Source of the DNA: Methylosinus sporium
Lineage (GTDB): Bacteria > Pseudomonadota > Alphaproteobacteria > Rhizobiales > Beijerinckiaceae
Assembly (NCBI RefSeq): GCF_003113265.1
Contig: NZ_PUIV01000011.1
Span: 32,529 to 96,528, forward strand
Length of the DNA stretch: 64,000 nt
Direction of reading: 5' to 3'
A program made the position numbers and the translations under genes. Below, one piece after another: positions 37,101-44,893 of this stretch (positions are counted from its first letter, which is position 1; each line of letters opens with the position of its first letter). The notes under the pieces were generated by a model. It saw nothing but the letters and a program-made list of their open reading frames with translations, had not been told where the DNA came from and searched no databases.

Positions 37101-37233
37101 CGACGGCGTTTTGCGTACGCGGATATTGCAGCGTCGGAAGGGTGAAGAGCGAGCGCAGGCCCAGCACCAGGATCAGCAGGCTCACCACCGAGGCGAGCAC
37201 CGGGCGACGCACGAAAATGTCGGTGAAACGCAT
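34114..37233 (-). CDS. RND-family multidrug efflux pump, inner-membrane subunit
   Basis: Proton-driven HAE1/MexB-type exporter in the inner membrane. 1039 residues, full length, starting MRFTDIFVRRPVLASVVSLLILVLG as these pumps do. Visible: the periplasmic porter repeats, the TM4 region with VDDAIIVVENVNRHL and FDAALQAARELAGPIIAMTIVLIAVYVPIGF, and the second half with GLISKHGILIVEFANEQQ and SIRLRPILMTTAAMVLGVLPL. It is last of three genes (outer-membrane factor, adaptor, pump), 15 bp after the adaptor. A TetR-operator promoter at 40068-40139 likely controls it. Substrates cannot be predicted. Confidence 0.96.
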   Translation of the reverse strand: MRFTDIFVRRPVLASVVSLLILVLGLRSLFTLPTLQYPRTQNAVVTVTTSYFGADPATVAGFVTTPLENAIAQANGIDYLTSTSQVGTSTITANLRLNYDSGKALTEISTKIDSVLNQLPSAVQRPVITVKIGQTTDAMYIGFNSDILTSSQVTDYLIRVVQPRLQSVPGVQTAELIGGKTFALRAWLDPVKLAAYGLTASELSASLQGNDYIAGLGSTKGEMVQVTLTAATSMHSLEEFRNLVVKQVNGANVKLRDVANVTLGSEDYESAVAFNGKQAVYIGILVAPNANLLDVVKGVKEAYPDILKSLPQGLNSDIVYDTTDFVNSSIDEVIHTLIEAILIVTGVVFLFLGSWRSVVIPIVAIPLSLIGTFTILLALGFSINLLTLLALVLAIGLVVDDAIIVVENVNRHLADGLRPFDAALQAARELAGPIIAMTIVLIAVYVPIGFQGGLTGALFVEFAFTLAGSVTVSAIIALTLSPVSCALVLKAPQQGEETLETKIVAAIDARMEWLKERYQRLLERSLHFVPVTLAFGGLVLVSIYWLYSNSKNELAPNEDQGVVFAQSTSAPNATLKQKLFYGDQVYKTFAKHPEMTSSFQIVTPGLIFGGLVLTPADKRKIGAEQMQQTLQQELAQAVPGQRLVTFQPQPLPGSNGLPIQFVVQSTDTFEKMNDISRDFLSKALATGKFMFLDTDLKIDQPQMSLVIDREKTAQLGLKMVDVGGALTTGLSGGYTQYFGLDGRSYKVIPQMAQQFRLNPDQILSYYIKTADGSSVPLSTVAKFQTMVVPESLNHFQQINSFTISGVAAPGVIAGEALETLKEVAAQTLPPAYTIDYAGASRQFVQESSGFAVTFGFALIIIFLALAAQFESFRDPLIILVSVPMSIAGALVFIMLGFGGASINIYTQVGLVTLMGLISKHGILIVEFANEQQHLGKSKYEAIIDATSIRLRPILMTTAAMVLGVLPLIMASGAGAASRYNMGLVIASGLSIGTLFTLFVLPAVYLVLAADHSKTREASAVDFDDAHDAHGENKIRVVAS

Positions 37234-37248
37234 ATTCGTTGTCTCCGT

Positions 37249-38418
37249 TCACTGATCCACGGGCTTGGGATCGGGATCGACCGGCGGCTGCGGCGTGTCG
37301 GAAATTTTCAGCGGCGAGCCGTTTCTGAGCTTCACCTGTCCAGCGGTGACGACGGTCGCGCCTTCCGTGACGCCCTCCAGCACCGCGACCTCGTCGCCGC
37401 GCGTCGCGCCGAGGCGCACGAAAGCCTGCTGCGCGGAGAGGCCCGCGCCCTTGTCGTCGGCCGCCGCGCTCTTTTGAACGAGAAACACCGAATTGCCGAA
37501 GGGCGCATAAACGATCGCCGTCTGCGGCAGAGTGATGAGGCGCTCGGGATTTCCAGTCGCTATGTCGATCTGAGCGAACATTCCGGGCGTGAGCTTGTGA
37601 TCGGCGTTGGCGAGGCTGGCGCGCACCTGAACATTGCGGCTCGCCTGATCGACCTTGGAGTTGATCGCGACGATTTTGCCGGTGAACTTCTTGCCCGGAA
37701 AAGCATCGACGCCGGCGTCGATCGATTGGCCGACCTCTATGCCGTTCAACGCCTGCTGCGGCAGAGTGAAATCGAGATAGATCGGATCGAGCGCCTGCAG
37801 CGTCACGATGACCGAGCCCGCGCCGATATATTGGCCGAGATCGACGCCGCGAATGCCGAGCCGCCCCCCGAAAGGCGCGCGCAGAGTCTTCTGCGCGATC
37901 ACCGCCTCCTGCTGCGCGACTTCCGCCTCCGCGCTCTTGAGATTGGCGAGGTCGGTGTCGACGCTCGCCTGGCTCGCGGCGTGAATCTTCAGCTGCGCCT
38001 GATCGCGGCGAAGATTGACCCCGGCGAGCTCGGCGGAGGCCTTCAGCGCGGCGAGCCTGGCGATATCCGTGTCCTTGCGCAATTCCAGCAGCAGCTGACC
38101 CGCCTCCACTTGCTGACCGGACTGAAAGTGAATCTTCTCGACGATGCCGGACGCCTCCAGCGACAGATCCGCGCCGTTCACTGCGCGAAACGTGCCGACC
38201 GCAGTGAGCTTGGACCGCCATTCCTGAAATCCCGCAGTCGTGATCGAGACGGTCTGCGGCGGATTGGCCATGGAGGCGAGAAAGCCCTTGATCATCATGT
38301 TGCGGAAGGCGTTGAAGCCATAGAGTCCGCCAAAGACCAGCGCGACGATCGCGAGCATGATCGCCATCGGTTTCGCCAGGGCTCCGAAACGATCCTGCAG
38401 CAAGGTTCTAGCGACCAT
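37249..38418 (-). CDS. RND efflux periplasmic adaptor (membrane fusion protein)
   Basis: Links the inner-membrane pump to the outer-membrane channel. 389 residues: an N-terminal membrane anchor (about 19-37), a lipoyl/barrel-sandwich domain (LSLEASGIVEKIHFQSGQQVEAGQLLLEL), an alpha-hairpin (about 110-155), then beta-barrel regions (RAPFGGRLGIRGVDLGQYIGAG, LTPGMFAQIDI, LPQTAIVYAPFGNSVFLV). It overlaps the upstream outer-membrane factor gene by 11 bp and precedes the pump by 15 bp. Confidence 0.95.
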   Translation of the reverse strand: MVARTLLQDRFGALAKPMAIMLAIVALVFGGLYGFNAFRNMMIKGFLASMANPPQTVSITTAGFQEWRSKLTAVGTFRAVNGADLSLEASGIVEKIHFQSGQQVEAGQLLLELRKDTDIARLAALKASAELAGVNLRRDQAQLKIHAASQASVDTDLANLKSAEAEVAQQEAVIAQKTLRAPFGGRLGIRGVDLGQYIGAGSVIVTLQALDPIYLDFTLPQQALNGIEVGQSIDAGVDAFPGKKFTGKIVAINSKVDQASRNVQVRASLANADHKLTPGMFAQIDIATGNPERLITLPQTAIVYAPFGNSVFLVQKSAAADDKGAGLSAQQAFVRLGATRGDEVAVLEGVTEGATVVTAGQVKLRNGSPLKISDTPQPPVDPDPKPVDQ

Positions 38419-40057
38419 CTCGAGCGTCCTCCGCCTCTGCTCTGATCGCCGCGGCGATCGGCGATGTAGCGATTATATCCGTGGGCTTGGCCTGCGAGGC
38501 CGGCGTCTCGTCTATGCGGTTCCACCAGCCTCCGCCGAGCGATTGCAGCAGCGCCGCCGTATCGGCGAAGCGCGCCGCCTGCGCCTTGACGCGATTGAGC
38601 CGCGCATTGAGCAAAGTCTGCTCGGCGTTCAGCACGATCGAATAGGTCGTCGAGCCGGCGCGATATTGCGCGCGCGCGATCTCGAGACTCTCCGCCGCCG
38701 CCTTCTCCGCCGCCACTTGCGCGCGCAGCGTGCCGGCGTCGTGCTTCACGGCCTGCAGAGAATCGGCGACATTCTGGAAAGCGGAGATGACCGTGGAGCG
38801 ATATTGCGCCGCCGATTGCTCGAAGGCCGCGACCTTGGCCTCGCGCGTGTGGAACAGCGAGCCGGCGTCGAAAGCCTTGCCCGAGGCCTGGGCGGCGAGC
38901 GTGTAGACCATGGTCTGCGGCGAGAACAGGGTGGTGAAATTCGTCGCCTGCGCGCCGCCCGTGGCGCTGAGCGTGAATTGCGGCAGCATATTCGCCGTGG
39001 CGACGCCGATCTCCGCGCTCGCCTGATGCACTTGATTCTCGGCGGCGAGAATATCCGGCCGCTGGCGCACCAGAGTCGAAGGCAGACTGACCGGCAATTC
39101 GCCAGGCAGGCGCAGGCCGGAAAGGTCGACGGCCTCGCCTTTGTCGGCGTTGGGAAGACGGCCGAGATAGGCCATCAGCAGATTGCGATTCTGTGCGCGC
39201 GCTTTTTCCAGCGGCGGCAGCGTCGCCTGCGCCTGCGCGAGCTGCGCGCGCTCGGACAGCACATCGGCCTGGCTGACGGCTCCGAGCTCGAATCGCTTCT
39301 CCAGCAGATCGAGCTGCGTGCGATAGGCGGCGATGAGATCGCGCGTCACCTTGATCTGCGAGGCGTATGAGGCGTCGGAGATCGCGGCGGTGACGACATT
39401 GGCGGTGAGCGCGAGATAGGTCGCCTCGAGCTGGAAACGCTTCTGCTCGGCGGCGGCCGTATCGCTCTCCAATGTGCGCCAGGATTTTCCGAACACGTCC
39501 GGCGAGAAGGACACGGACACATTAGCGTTGTGCAGCCCGTAGACAAAGGTCGAGGCCGAGCTGGACGAAGAAGACGACGACGACGAACTCGACGAGGAGA
39601 TCCCGGCGTATTGCGCCGTCGTCGATTGCTGCCGCGTATAGCTGTCGCCGAGCGTGGCCTGCGGCAGAAAGGTGGCCGAATTGGCCTCTATCGTCTCGCG
39701 CGCCTGACGCAGCGCGGCCTCGGCCGCCATAATGTCCGGGTGATTCGCCACGGCCTCGGCGACCAGCGCCGATATTTGCTTGGAACGAAACAGCTTCCAC
39801 CATTCTCCCGGCACGTCGCGGCCATGGGCGAAGCGTTGCGAAGCCCCGCCAGCGACCGCCGCCGCCTCCGTCCTGGCTCCGATCTTGCCATAGCCGGCGT
39901 CGGCGGGCGCCGGGGGCGGAACAAAATCCGGCCCGACAGCGCAAGCGGTGAGCGCCGAGGCCGCGAATGTGACTGCCCCAGCGGCGGCTGCGCGTGCTAT
40001 CCCCCGCCTAGGCGCAGTTTTCGCTTCTCGGATAAGGCTTCGCGAAAATTTCGGCAT
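38408..40057 (-). CDS. Outer-membrane efflux lipoprotein (NodT/OprM family)
   Basis: TolC-like channel completing the RND system. 549 residues with a signal peptide and lipobox LTAC (Cys near residue 39), GPDF after it, and two repeats rich in Ala/Gln helices ending LGGGWWNR. An uninterrupted run of 14 serines (about residues 155-168) lies in the first half and is unusual for the family. It is the first gene of the operon; ATG 40057 lies just downstream of the operator-bracketed promoter. Confidence 0.94.
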   Translation of the reverse strand: MPKFSRSLIREAKTAPRRGIARAAAAGAVTFAASALTACAVGPDFVPPPAPADAGYGKIGARTEAAAVAGGASQRFAHGRDVPGEWWKLFRSKQISALVAEAVANHPDIMAAEAALRQARETIEANSATFLPQATLGDSYTRQQSTTAQYAGISSSSSSSSSSSSSSASTFVYGLHNANVSVSFSPDVFGKSWRTLESDTAAAEQKRFQLEATYLALTANVVTAAISDASYASQIKVTRDLIAAYRTQLDLLEKRFELGAVSQADVLSERAQLAQAQATLPPLEKARAQNRNLLMAYLGRLPNADKGEAVDLSGLRLPGELPVSLPSTLVRQRPDILAAENQVHQASAEIGVATANMLPQFTLSATGGAQATNFTTLFSPQTMVYTLAAQASGKAFDAGSLFHTREAKVAAFEQSAAQYRSTVISAFQNVADSLQAVKHDAGTLRAQVAAEKAAAESLEIARAQYRAGSTTYSIVLNAEQTLLNARLNRVKAQAARFADTAALLQSLGGGWWNRIDETPASQAKPTDIIATSPIAAAIRAEAEDARDGR

Positions 40058-40067
40058 GACCCTCTCG

Positions 40068-40139
40068 AAAACTGAACCGTTCAGTTTTAATATAAACGCA
40101 AAGGCAGAGTGTCAATGCTGAAACTGAACGGTTCAGTTT
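40068..40139 (-). promoter_or_regulatory. Efflux-operon promoter bracketed by two TetR operators
   Basis: On the minus strand TTGACA (40110-40115) and TATTAA (40087-40092) are 17 bp apart. Operator 1 (40068-40088) has AAAACTGAAC arms around a central C and overlaps the -10. Operator 2 (40121-40139) has AAACTGAAC arms around a central G and sits just upstream of the -35. The centres are 52 bp apart, close to five helical turns. The divergent tetR gene at 40228 is the obvious source of the repressor. Confidence 0.88.
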
Positions 40140-40204
40140 TTCCCGAGGCTGGCGAAGGCGCGCCGAGACTGAAAAAAGACCCGGGAACGGGCGAAGGGGA
40201 CAGA

Positions 40205-40231
40205 ATGGAACGGGCGGAACCGAGGATATGA
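40205..40231 (+). CDS. Possible 8-codon leader peptide before tetR
   Basis: ATG 40205 follows AGGGG and reads eight codons (MERAEPRI) to a TGA that overlaps the tetR ATG as ATGA. Such an arrangement could couple tetR translation to the leader. It may also be chance; no conservation can be tested here. Confidence 0.25.
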   Translation: MERAEPRI

Positions 40232-40863
40232 CCGAGGGAGCGGGATCGACCGCGACCGAGGCGTGCGCGGAGCATGTGCCGAACCGAAAGGAATGTCAGA
40301 TCCTTTCGGCGGCGCGGACGCAATTTTTGGAGCAGGGCTTCGCCGATACGTCCATGGACGCGATCGCGCGCGCGGCCGGCGTGTCGAAAGCGACGCTCTA
40401 CGCCTATTTTCCCAGCAAAGAGGCGCTGTTTCGCAATCTCATCGAGATCGAATGCAGCCAAAAATGCACCGATGTACCCGAGCCCGATTTCGGAGCCGGC
40501 GTCGAGCAGGCGTTACGCGAGCTCTGCGGACATTTCGTCGCGCGCTTCCTGACCAAGGAATGGGCGGCCTTTTTTCAAGCGGTGTCGAGCGAGCGCTGGC
40601 GCTACCCCGAACTCTGTCACCTTTATTTCAACAGCGGCAAGCAGAATGTCCTCGATCTGGTCTCCAACTATCTCGAGGAGGCGAAGGCGCGAGGGCTGCT
40701 CGCCATCGACGACGCCCAAATGGCGGCGGAGCATCTGTTGCATCTCACCGTCTCGGACCTGCCGATGCGCGTCGCGCTGGGATTGGACCTGCGCAGCGAG
40801 GCCGAATATCAGCGCGTGATGGAGTCTGGTCTCGCCGTATTTTTGAAGGCCTATAAAGCGTGA
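40228..40863 (+). CDS. TetR/AcrR-family repressor of the efflux operon
   Basis: 211 residues. The N-terminal helix-turn-helix domain is clear (ILSAARTQFLEQGFADTSMDAIARAAGVSKATLYAYFPSKEALFRNLIE, about residues 25-73). The C-terminal ligand-binding domain is divergent, as usual, with WAAFFQAVSSERWRYPELCHLYF. The gene is divergent from the efflux operon, with two matching palindromic operators in between, so local repression released by an efflux substrate is the likely role. The ATG at 40228 has GAGG only three bases upstream; an overlapping short leader may provide the ribosome. Confidence 0.93.
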   Translation: MTEGAGSTATEACAEHVPNRKECQILSAARTQFLEQGFADTSMDAIARAAGVSKATLYAYFPSKEALFRNLIEIECSQKCTDVPEPDFGAGVEQALRELCGHFVARFLTKEWAAFFQAVSSERWRYPELCHLYFNSGKQNVLDLVSNYLEEAKARGLLAIDDAQMAAEHLLHLTVSDLPMRVALGLDLRSEAEYQRVMESGLAVFLKAYKA

Positions 40864-40956
40864 GCGCGATTCGCGCGACAGACGCGATGCTCTCCCCCTG
40901 ACGGCAGGAGAGGGGCGAAGTCGCGATCGTTCGACGCGTTTCCAAACGTGTGCGGC

Positions 40957-41358
40957 CTAATGCGCGGAACCCATTGCGCGACGGCAGGCGCCTTCGCATT
41001 CCTTGCACACATCGGCGCAGATGCGACAATGCTCGTGATGCTTGGCGTGGCGGCGGCATTCCTTCTCGCAGGCGCGACACATATCGACGCAGGCTTGTAG
41101 AATGGCGCGCATCGCCGTCTCATCCGTCGCGCTGCGACGCGAGGCTATGGCGCCGGTCGCGAGGCATATGTCCGCGCAATCCTGATCGAGCCTGATGCAG
41201 CGACGCAGATCCGCGACATTCTCCTCCGAAAGGCAGGCGTCGGCGCAGACAGCGCAGGCCTGAGCGCAATCGAAACAGGCTTCGACGCAGCCGACGAGCG
41301 CCGCATCGGCGCGGCCGCGCATTTGCGGATGACTGGCGATGATGGCTTCCACATGCAT
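40957..41358 (-). CDS. csp3: Cytosolic copper storage protein (four-helix bundle, Csp3 type)
   Basis: 133-residue helical protein with 18 cysteines spaced as CxxxC/CxxC along four helices, plus a His-rich patch ([10 protein letters not shown]). There is no signal peptide or Tat motif, which marks the cytosolic Csp3 group rather than the exported Csp1/Csp2. Csp proteins store many Cu(I) ions inside the bundle; methanotrophs need copper for particulate methane monooxygenase. The 18-Cys count matches what is known for Methylosinus Csp3. It starts 25 bp after a DUF3008 gene on the same strand, so they may be cotranscribed. A weak hairpin (40890-40912) lies downstream. Confidence 0.9.
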   Translation of the reverse strand: MHVEAIIASHPQMRGRADAALVGCVEACFDCAQACAVCADACLSEENVADLRRCIRLDQDCADICLATGAIASRRSATDETAMRAILQACVDMCRACEKECRRHAKHHEHCRICADVCKECEGACRRAMGSAH

Positions 41359-41383
41359 TGAGGCGTCCTCCTCTATTGGGCAA

Positions 41384-41572
41384 TCATGATTTGGCCGCGT
41401 GCTGTGGCTTGCCCTTGCGCTTGGTGGCGGCGAATTCCTCGAGCTGCTTCTCGCTCATCGAATCGAGCATGGAGCGCGAGGCTCCTTTGAGCTCGCTCTT
41501 CGGAATCTCGCCGCGCTTGGCCGCGAGCGCGGCGCCGGCCGCCATTTGCTGAGCCTTGGATTTGGCGGGCAT
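41384..41572 (-). CDS. DUF3008 small basic protein
   Basis: 62-residue Lys/Ala-rich protein [35 protein letters not shown], matching the DUF3008 pattern ([18 protein letters not shown]). Such proteins are common in alpha- and betaproteobacteria and have no assigned function. GGGAGGGAG lies just upstream of the ATG. Its position immediately before csp3 could mean coexpression. Confidence 0.85.
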   Translation of the reverse strand: MPAKSKAQQMAAGAALAAKRGEIPKSELKGASRSMLDSMSEKQLEEFAATKRKGKPQHAAKS

Positions 41573-41653
41573 GGACTCCCTCCCTTCGAATTTTCGCGCC
41601 GCGGGAAGGCGACGCGGGGCGGAGGATAACCCGCGCGGGCGGGCGTGGTTCCG

Positions 41654-42583
41654 TCAGCCGCGCCGCCCTATGCGCAGGCTGGGCGCTCTGCCGCCGCTCG
41701 CGAGATAAACGCCGAGAGAGACGCAGAGCAGCGCGATCTGCTCGATGAGCGACGGCGTTTCGCCGAGCAAGGGAATTGCGATCAGCGCCGCCATGGGCGG
41801 CACCAGCGCCGAGAAGGCGGCGCCGGCGGAAGCGCCGAGAAGCTCTATGCCCTTGCCGAACAGAAACAGCGCGACGATCGAGACCATGACGCCCTGAAAC
41901 AAGGTCTGAATCACAATGTCGCGCAGCGGCGCATCCATGCCGTGCAGCCCGTGAAAGGCGAGATAGACGGGCCCGTAGAGAATGAGCGAGCCTGTCGACA
42001 CTAGCGCCGCGGCGTGCAGCGAATCGAGGCCGGACGCGCGCAGCACGATGGCGTAGCCGGCCCAGACGAAGGCGCCGATGAGCAGCAGAATATGCCCCAT
42101 CTGCGTGTCGCCGAACGATAAGGCCGTCGGCCCCGCTATGGCCGCGCCGCCGATGGCGATGAGCGCATAGCCGATGAGCCGGCTCGCGCCGAAGCGCTCG
42201 CGGGTCAGAAGAAACGACAGAAGCGCGACAAAGAGCGGCATGGAGCCCGGCAGCAGCGCGCCCGCATGAGCGACCGGCGCGAGCTTGAGCCCGCTGGCGG
42301 CGACGAGCACATAAGGCGCGCCCGCGCTGCAGACGAGAATGAAGAGACGCAATGCGCCGAGCCGCTCGAGCGCGAGCCCCTTGCGCAGCACGATCGGAAA
42401 CAGCAATAGGCCGGCGGTGCCGAAGCGCAGCATTGTGAGATCATAGACGGAGAGCGTCGTCGTCACGCCGAGCCGTGTGACGACGAGCCAAGTCGCCCAG
42501 ACAGTGACCGCGGAAACGCCGAACATCGCGCCTGTGGCGTATCGCGCCGTTTGCGGCGCGCCCTCGGCGACCTCCTCGCTCAT
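41654..42583 (-). CDS. EamA-family (DMT superfamily) exporter
   Basis: About 309-residue membrane protein with ten predicted spans, in two EamA repeats. Visible: FGVSAVTVWATWLVVTRLG, LRFGTAGLLLFPIVL, PLFVALLSFLLTRERFGASRLIGYALI, and the second repeat ending AAFSALVPPMAALIAIPLLGE. GGGAG seven bases before the ATG at 42583 fixes the start over the longer frame. The substrate is unknown (family members export amino acids or other metabolites). It is divergent from the nagZ-like gene. Confidence 0.88.
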   Translation of the reverse strand: MSEEVAEGAPQTARYATGAMFGVSAVTVWATWLVVTRLGVTTTLSVYDLTMLRFGTAGLLLFPIVLRKGLALERLGALRLFILVCSAGAPYVLVAASGLKLAPVAHAGALLPGSMPLFVALLSFLLTRERFGASRLIGYALIAIGGAAIAGPTALSFGDTQMGHILLLIGAFVWAGYAIVLRASGLDSLHAAALVSTGSLILYGPVYLAFHGLHGMDAPLRDIVIQTLFQGVMVSIVALFLFGKGIELLGASAGAAFSALVPPMAALIAIPLLGETPSLIEQIALLCVSLGVYLASGGRAPSLRIGRRG

Positions 42584-42717
42584 CGCATATCTCCCGCTCG
42601 AAACTTCGCTGCGCCGCACTCATAATCGAGCGAGAGGGAAAGCGCGAGCTTCTCCTTTTCGCCGCAATTTCGCCCGGCGCGTTTGACGATGCGGCGCGAT
42701 GCGCCATCTCAACTCGC

Positions 42718-43716
42718 ATGTCCGCGCCAATTCCCATAGGCGAGCTCTTCCTGCTCGGCTTCCGCACGCCGCATGTTCCGCCCTGGCTGCGCGATTTCGC
42801 GCGCGACTATGGGCTCGGCGGCGTCATCCTCTTCGATTACGACTGCACGGATCGCAAATATGAGCGCAATATTTTCGATCCCGCGCAAGTGAAGGCGCTC
42901 TGCGCGGAGATACACGCGCTGCCGACGCGCCCGCTGATCTTCATCGATCAGGAGGGCGGCAAGGTGCGGCGGCTGAAGGAAGAACGCGGCTTCGCGCCGC
43001 TGCCGAGCGCGCGCCAATTCGGCCGGCTGACGGCGCAAGGACGGCTCGACGCATTGCGTCCGGCCTTTACGGAATTGCGCGATCTCGGCATAGACGCCGA
43101 TCTCGCGCCCGTCGTCGATCTCGACATAAATCCAGACAGTCCCGACATAGGCTCGGCGCAGCGCAGCTTTTCCGCCGATCCGCGCGTGGTCGAGGATTGC
43201 GTCGGCGCGCTCGTCGAGGTCGCGCGCGCCACGGGGCTGAAGCTGTGTCTCAAGCATTTTCCCGGAACCGGCGGCGCCAAGGTCAATCCGCACGATCATG
43301 TGATGGATCTTTCCGACTGCCTCACCGATGCGCAGGTGAAGATATTCGAGACGCTGGCGCCGCGCGTTCCCATGGTCTTGTTCAGCCATGGCGTGGTGAA
43401 TCAATGGGAGCAAGACACGCCCTGCTGTCTCTCTTCCGTCGCCGTGCGCAAATTGCGCCGATCGGCGCCGGGCGTCGTGATATTGACCGACGACCTTCAG
43501 ATGCAAGGCGTGCAGAAGCTGATGACCACCGGCGACGCCGCATTATGCGCGCTACGCGCCGGCGCGGATTTCATCCTCATCGGCAATAATATGAAAGACG
43601 AGCAAGCGGAGTCGGCGCGCTATGCGCAAAATCTGCTCGACGCCTGCGCGAAGGATGCGTCGCTCGCCGACAATGCGCGCGCCGCGATCGAGCGCATAAG
43701 ACGCCTGAAGGCGTGA
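42718..43716 (+). CDS. nagZ: Family 3 glycoside hydrolase, NagZ-like beta-N-acetylhexosaminidase
   Basis: NagZ releases GlcNAc from muropeptides in peptidoglycan recycling. 332 residues with PLIFIDQEGGKVRRLK, the aspartate region VVILTDDLQMQG (nucleophile Asp258 or Asp259) and AGADFILIGNN. The usual acid/base loop (KHFPGHG then DSH) is altered: here KHFPGTG starts at residue 179 and is followed by NPHDH, so the assisting Asp appears to be Asn. The gene neighbours (nagA, deaminase, murQ) support the recycling role. Activity is likely but the altered loop makes specificity less certain. Confidence 0.82.
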   Translation: MSAPIPIGELFLLGFRTPHVPPWLRDFARDYGLGGVILFDYDCTDRKYERNIFDPAQVKALCAEIHALPTRPLIFIDQEGGKVRRLKEERGFAPLPSARQFGRLTAQGRLDALRPAFTELRDLGIDADLAPVVDLDINPDSPDIGSAQRSFSADPRVVEDCVGALVEVARATGLKLCLKHFPGTGGAKVNPHDHVMDLSDCLTDAQVKIFETLAPRVPMVLFSHGVVNQWEQDTPCCLSSVAVRKLRRSAPGVVILTDDLQMQGVQKLMTTGDAALCALRAGADFILIGNNMKDEQAESARYAQNLLDACAKDASLADNARAAIERIRRLKA

Positions 43717-43732
43717 AGCGCGCATCTCTCTT

Positions 43733-44893
43733 TCACCATTCGTCGGCGGAGCGCTCGCCGGCGACCCAGGTCGAAACGATGCGAAGAGTCTGCGGATCGA
43801 AGGCGGTCATATCGGCGCGATAGCCGGCGACGAGCCGGCCGAGCCTCTTGCCGAGCCCCAAAAAATTCGCCGGATTGGTGGAGGCGAAGACGAGCGCGCG
43901 CTCGAGCGGCAGATCGAGCAGCGACACGCAATTGCGCACAGCGCTCGCCATATCGAGCGAAGCGCCGGCGAGCGCGCCCTGCGCTGTCTCGCAGCGACCG
44001 TCCCGCACGAGAATCTCCTGGCCTTGCAGCGCAAATCCCTTCCCGCTTCCGCCGACCGGCGGCATTGCGTCGGTGACGAGCATGGGATGGCCGAGACCGG
44101 CGCGCAGAGCGAGACGCAGCATCGCCGGATCGACATGCTCGCCATCGACGATGAGCCCGTAATAGGCGGACGACGATTCGAGCGCCGCCGCGATCGGCCC
44201 CGGCTCGCGGCTGGCGAGCGGACGCATGGCGTTGAAGAGATGGGTGAAGCCGGTCAGCCCCTCCTTCATCGCTTCGCGCGTCTGCGCGTAATTCGCCATG
44301 GAATGGCCGAGCGCGACCTTGCAGCCGGCGGAAACGAGCTCGGCGATGAAACCCGGCGGCGTTTCCTCCGGCGCGAGCGTTACGAGCGATACGCCGCCAC
44401 GCGGCGGCGCGAGCATGTCCACATGATGCGGCGAAGGCGCGCGGCGAAGATCGGCGCGATGCACGCCCAATCGCTCCGGCGAGATGAACGGCCCTTCGAA
44501 ATGCACGCCCAGCACGCCGGGCGCATGAGGCATGATCTCGGTCACGGCGCGCTTGGCCGCGATCATCTTCTCATCCGTGTCGGTGATCAGCGTCGGCAGC
44601 AGCGACGTCGCGCCGAATTTGCGATGCGCATGGAGAATCGTCGCGATCGCCTGCGGCGTCGGCGCGTCATTGAACAGAACATCGCCGCCGCCATTCACCT
44701 GAATATCGATGAATCCCGGCGCGAGCCAGACGCCTTTCGGCAACTTGAGCACATCGGCGCCGCGCGGAATCTCACGGCGCAGAATGAGCGCGGCGATGTC
44801 ATCGCCCTCTATCGCCACGGCGCAGTCGCGATGCGCCGATTCGCCGTCGAAGACGACATCGGCGGCGATCATCCGGCGCGGCTCCTCGCTCAT
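43733..44893 (-). CDS. nagA: N-acetylglucosamine-6-phosphate deacetylase
   Basis: Cytoplasmic metal-dependent amidohydrolase that converts GlcNAc-6-P to GlcN-6-P. 386 residues, with the metal and active-site motifs PGFIDIQVNGGGD, GVHFEGPFISPERLGVH, GHSMANYAQ, FTHLFNAMRPL, LIVDGEHVDP and LVTDAMPPVG. The ATG overlaps the stop of the upstream SIS-domain gene (ATGA), so the two are cotranscribed and coupled. Convergent with the nagZ-like gene (16-bp gap). Confidence 0.95.
   Translation of the reverse strand: MSEEPRRMIAADVVFDGESAHRDCAVAIEGDDIAALILRREIPRGADVLKLPKGVWLAPGFIDIQVNGGGDVLFNDAPTPQAIATILHAHRKFGATSLLPTLITDTDEKMIAAKRAVTEIMPHAPGVLGVHFEGPFISPERLGVHRADLRRAPSPHHVDMLAPPRGGVSLVTLAPEETPPGFIAELVSAGCKVALGHSMANYAQTREAMKEGLTGFTHLFNAMRPLASREPGPIAAALESSSAYYGLIVDGEHVDPAMLRLALRAGLGHPMLVTDAMPPVGGSGKGFALQGQEILVRDGRCETAQGALAGASLDMASAVRNCVSLLDLPLERALVFASTNPANFLGLGKRLGRLVAGYRADMTAFDPQTLRIVSTWVAGERSADEW

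Noticed and set aside
36229..38445. 738-codon plus-strand frame opposite the RND adaptor and pump
   Set aside because: RND pump and adaptor are unmistakable on the minus strand; the plus frame is an Arg/Asp/His-rich mirror.
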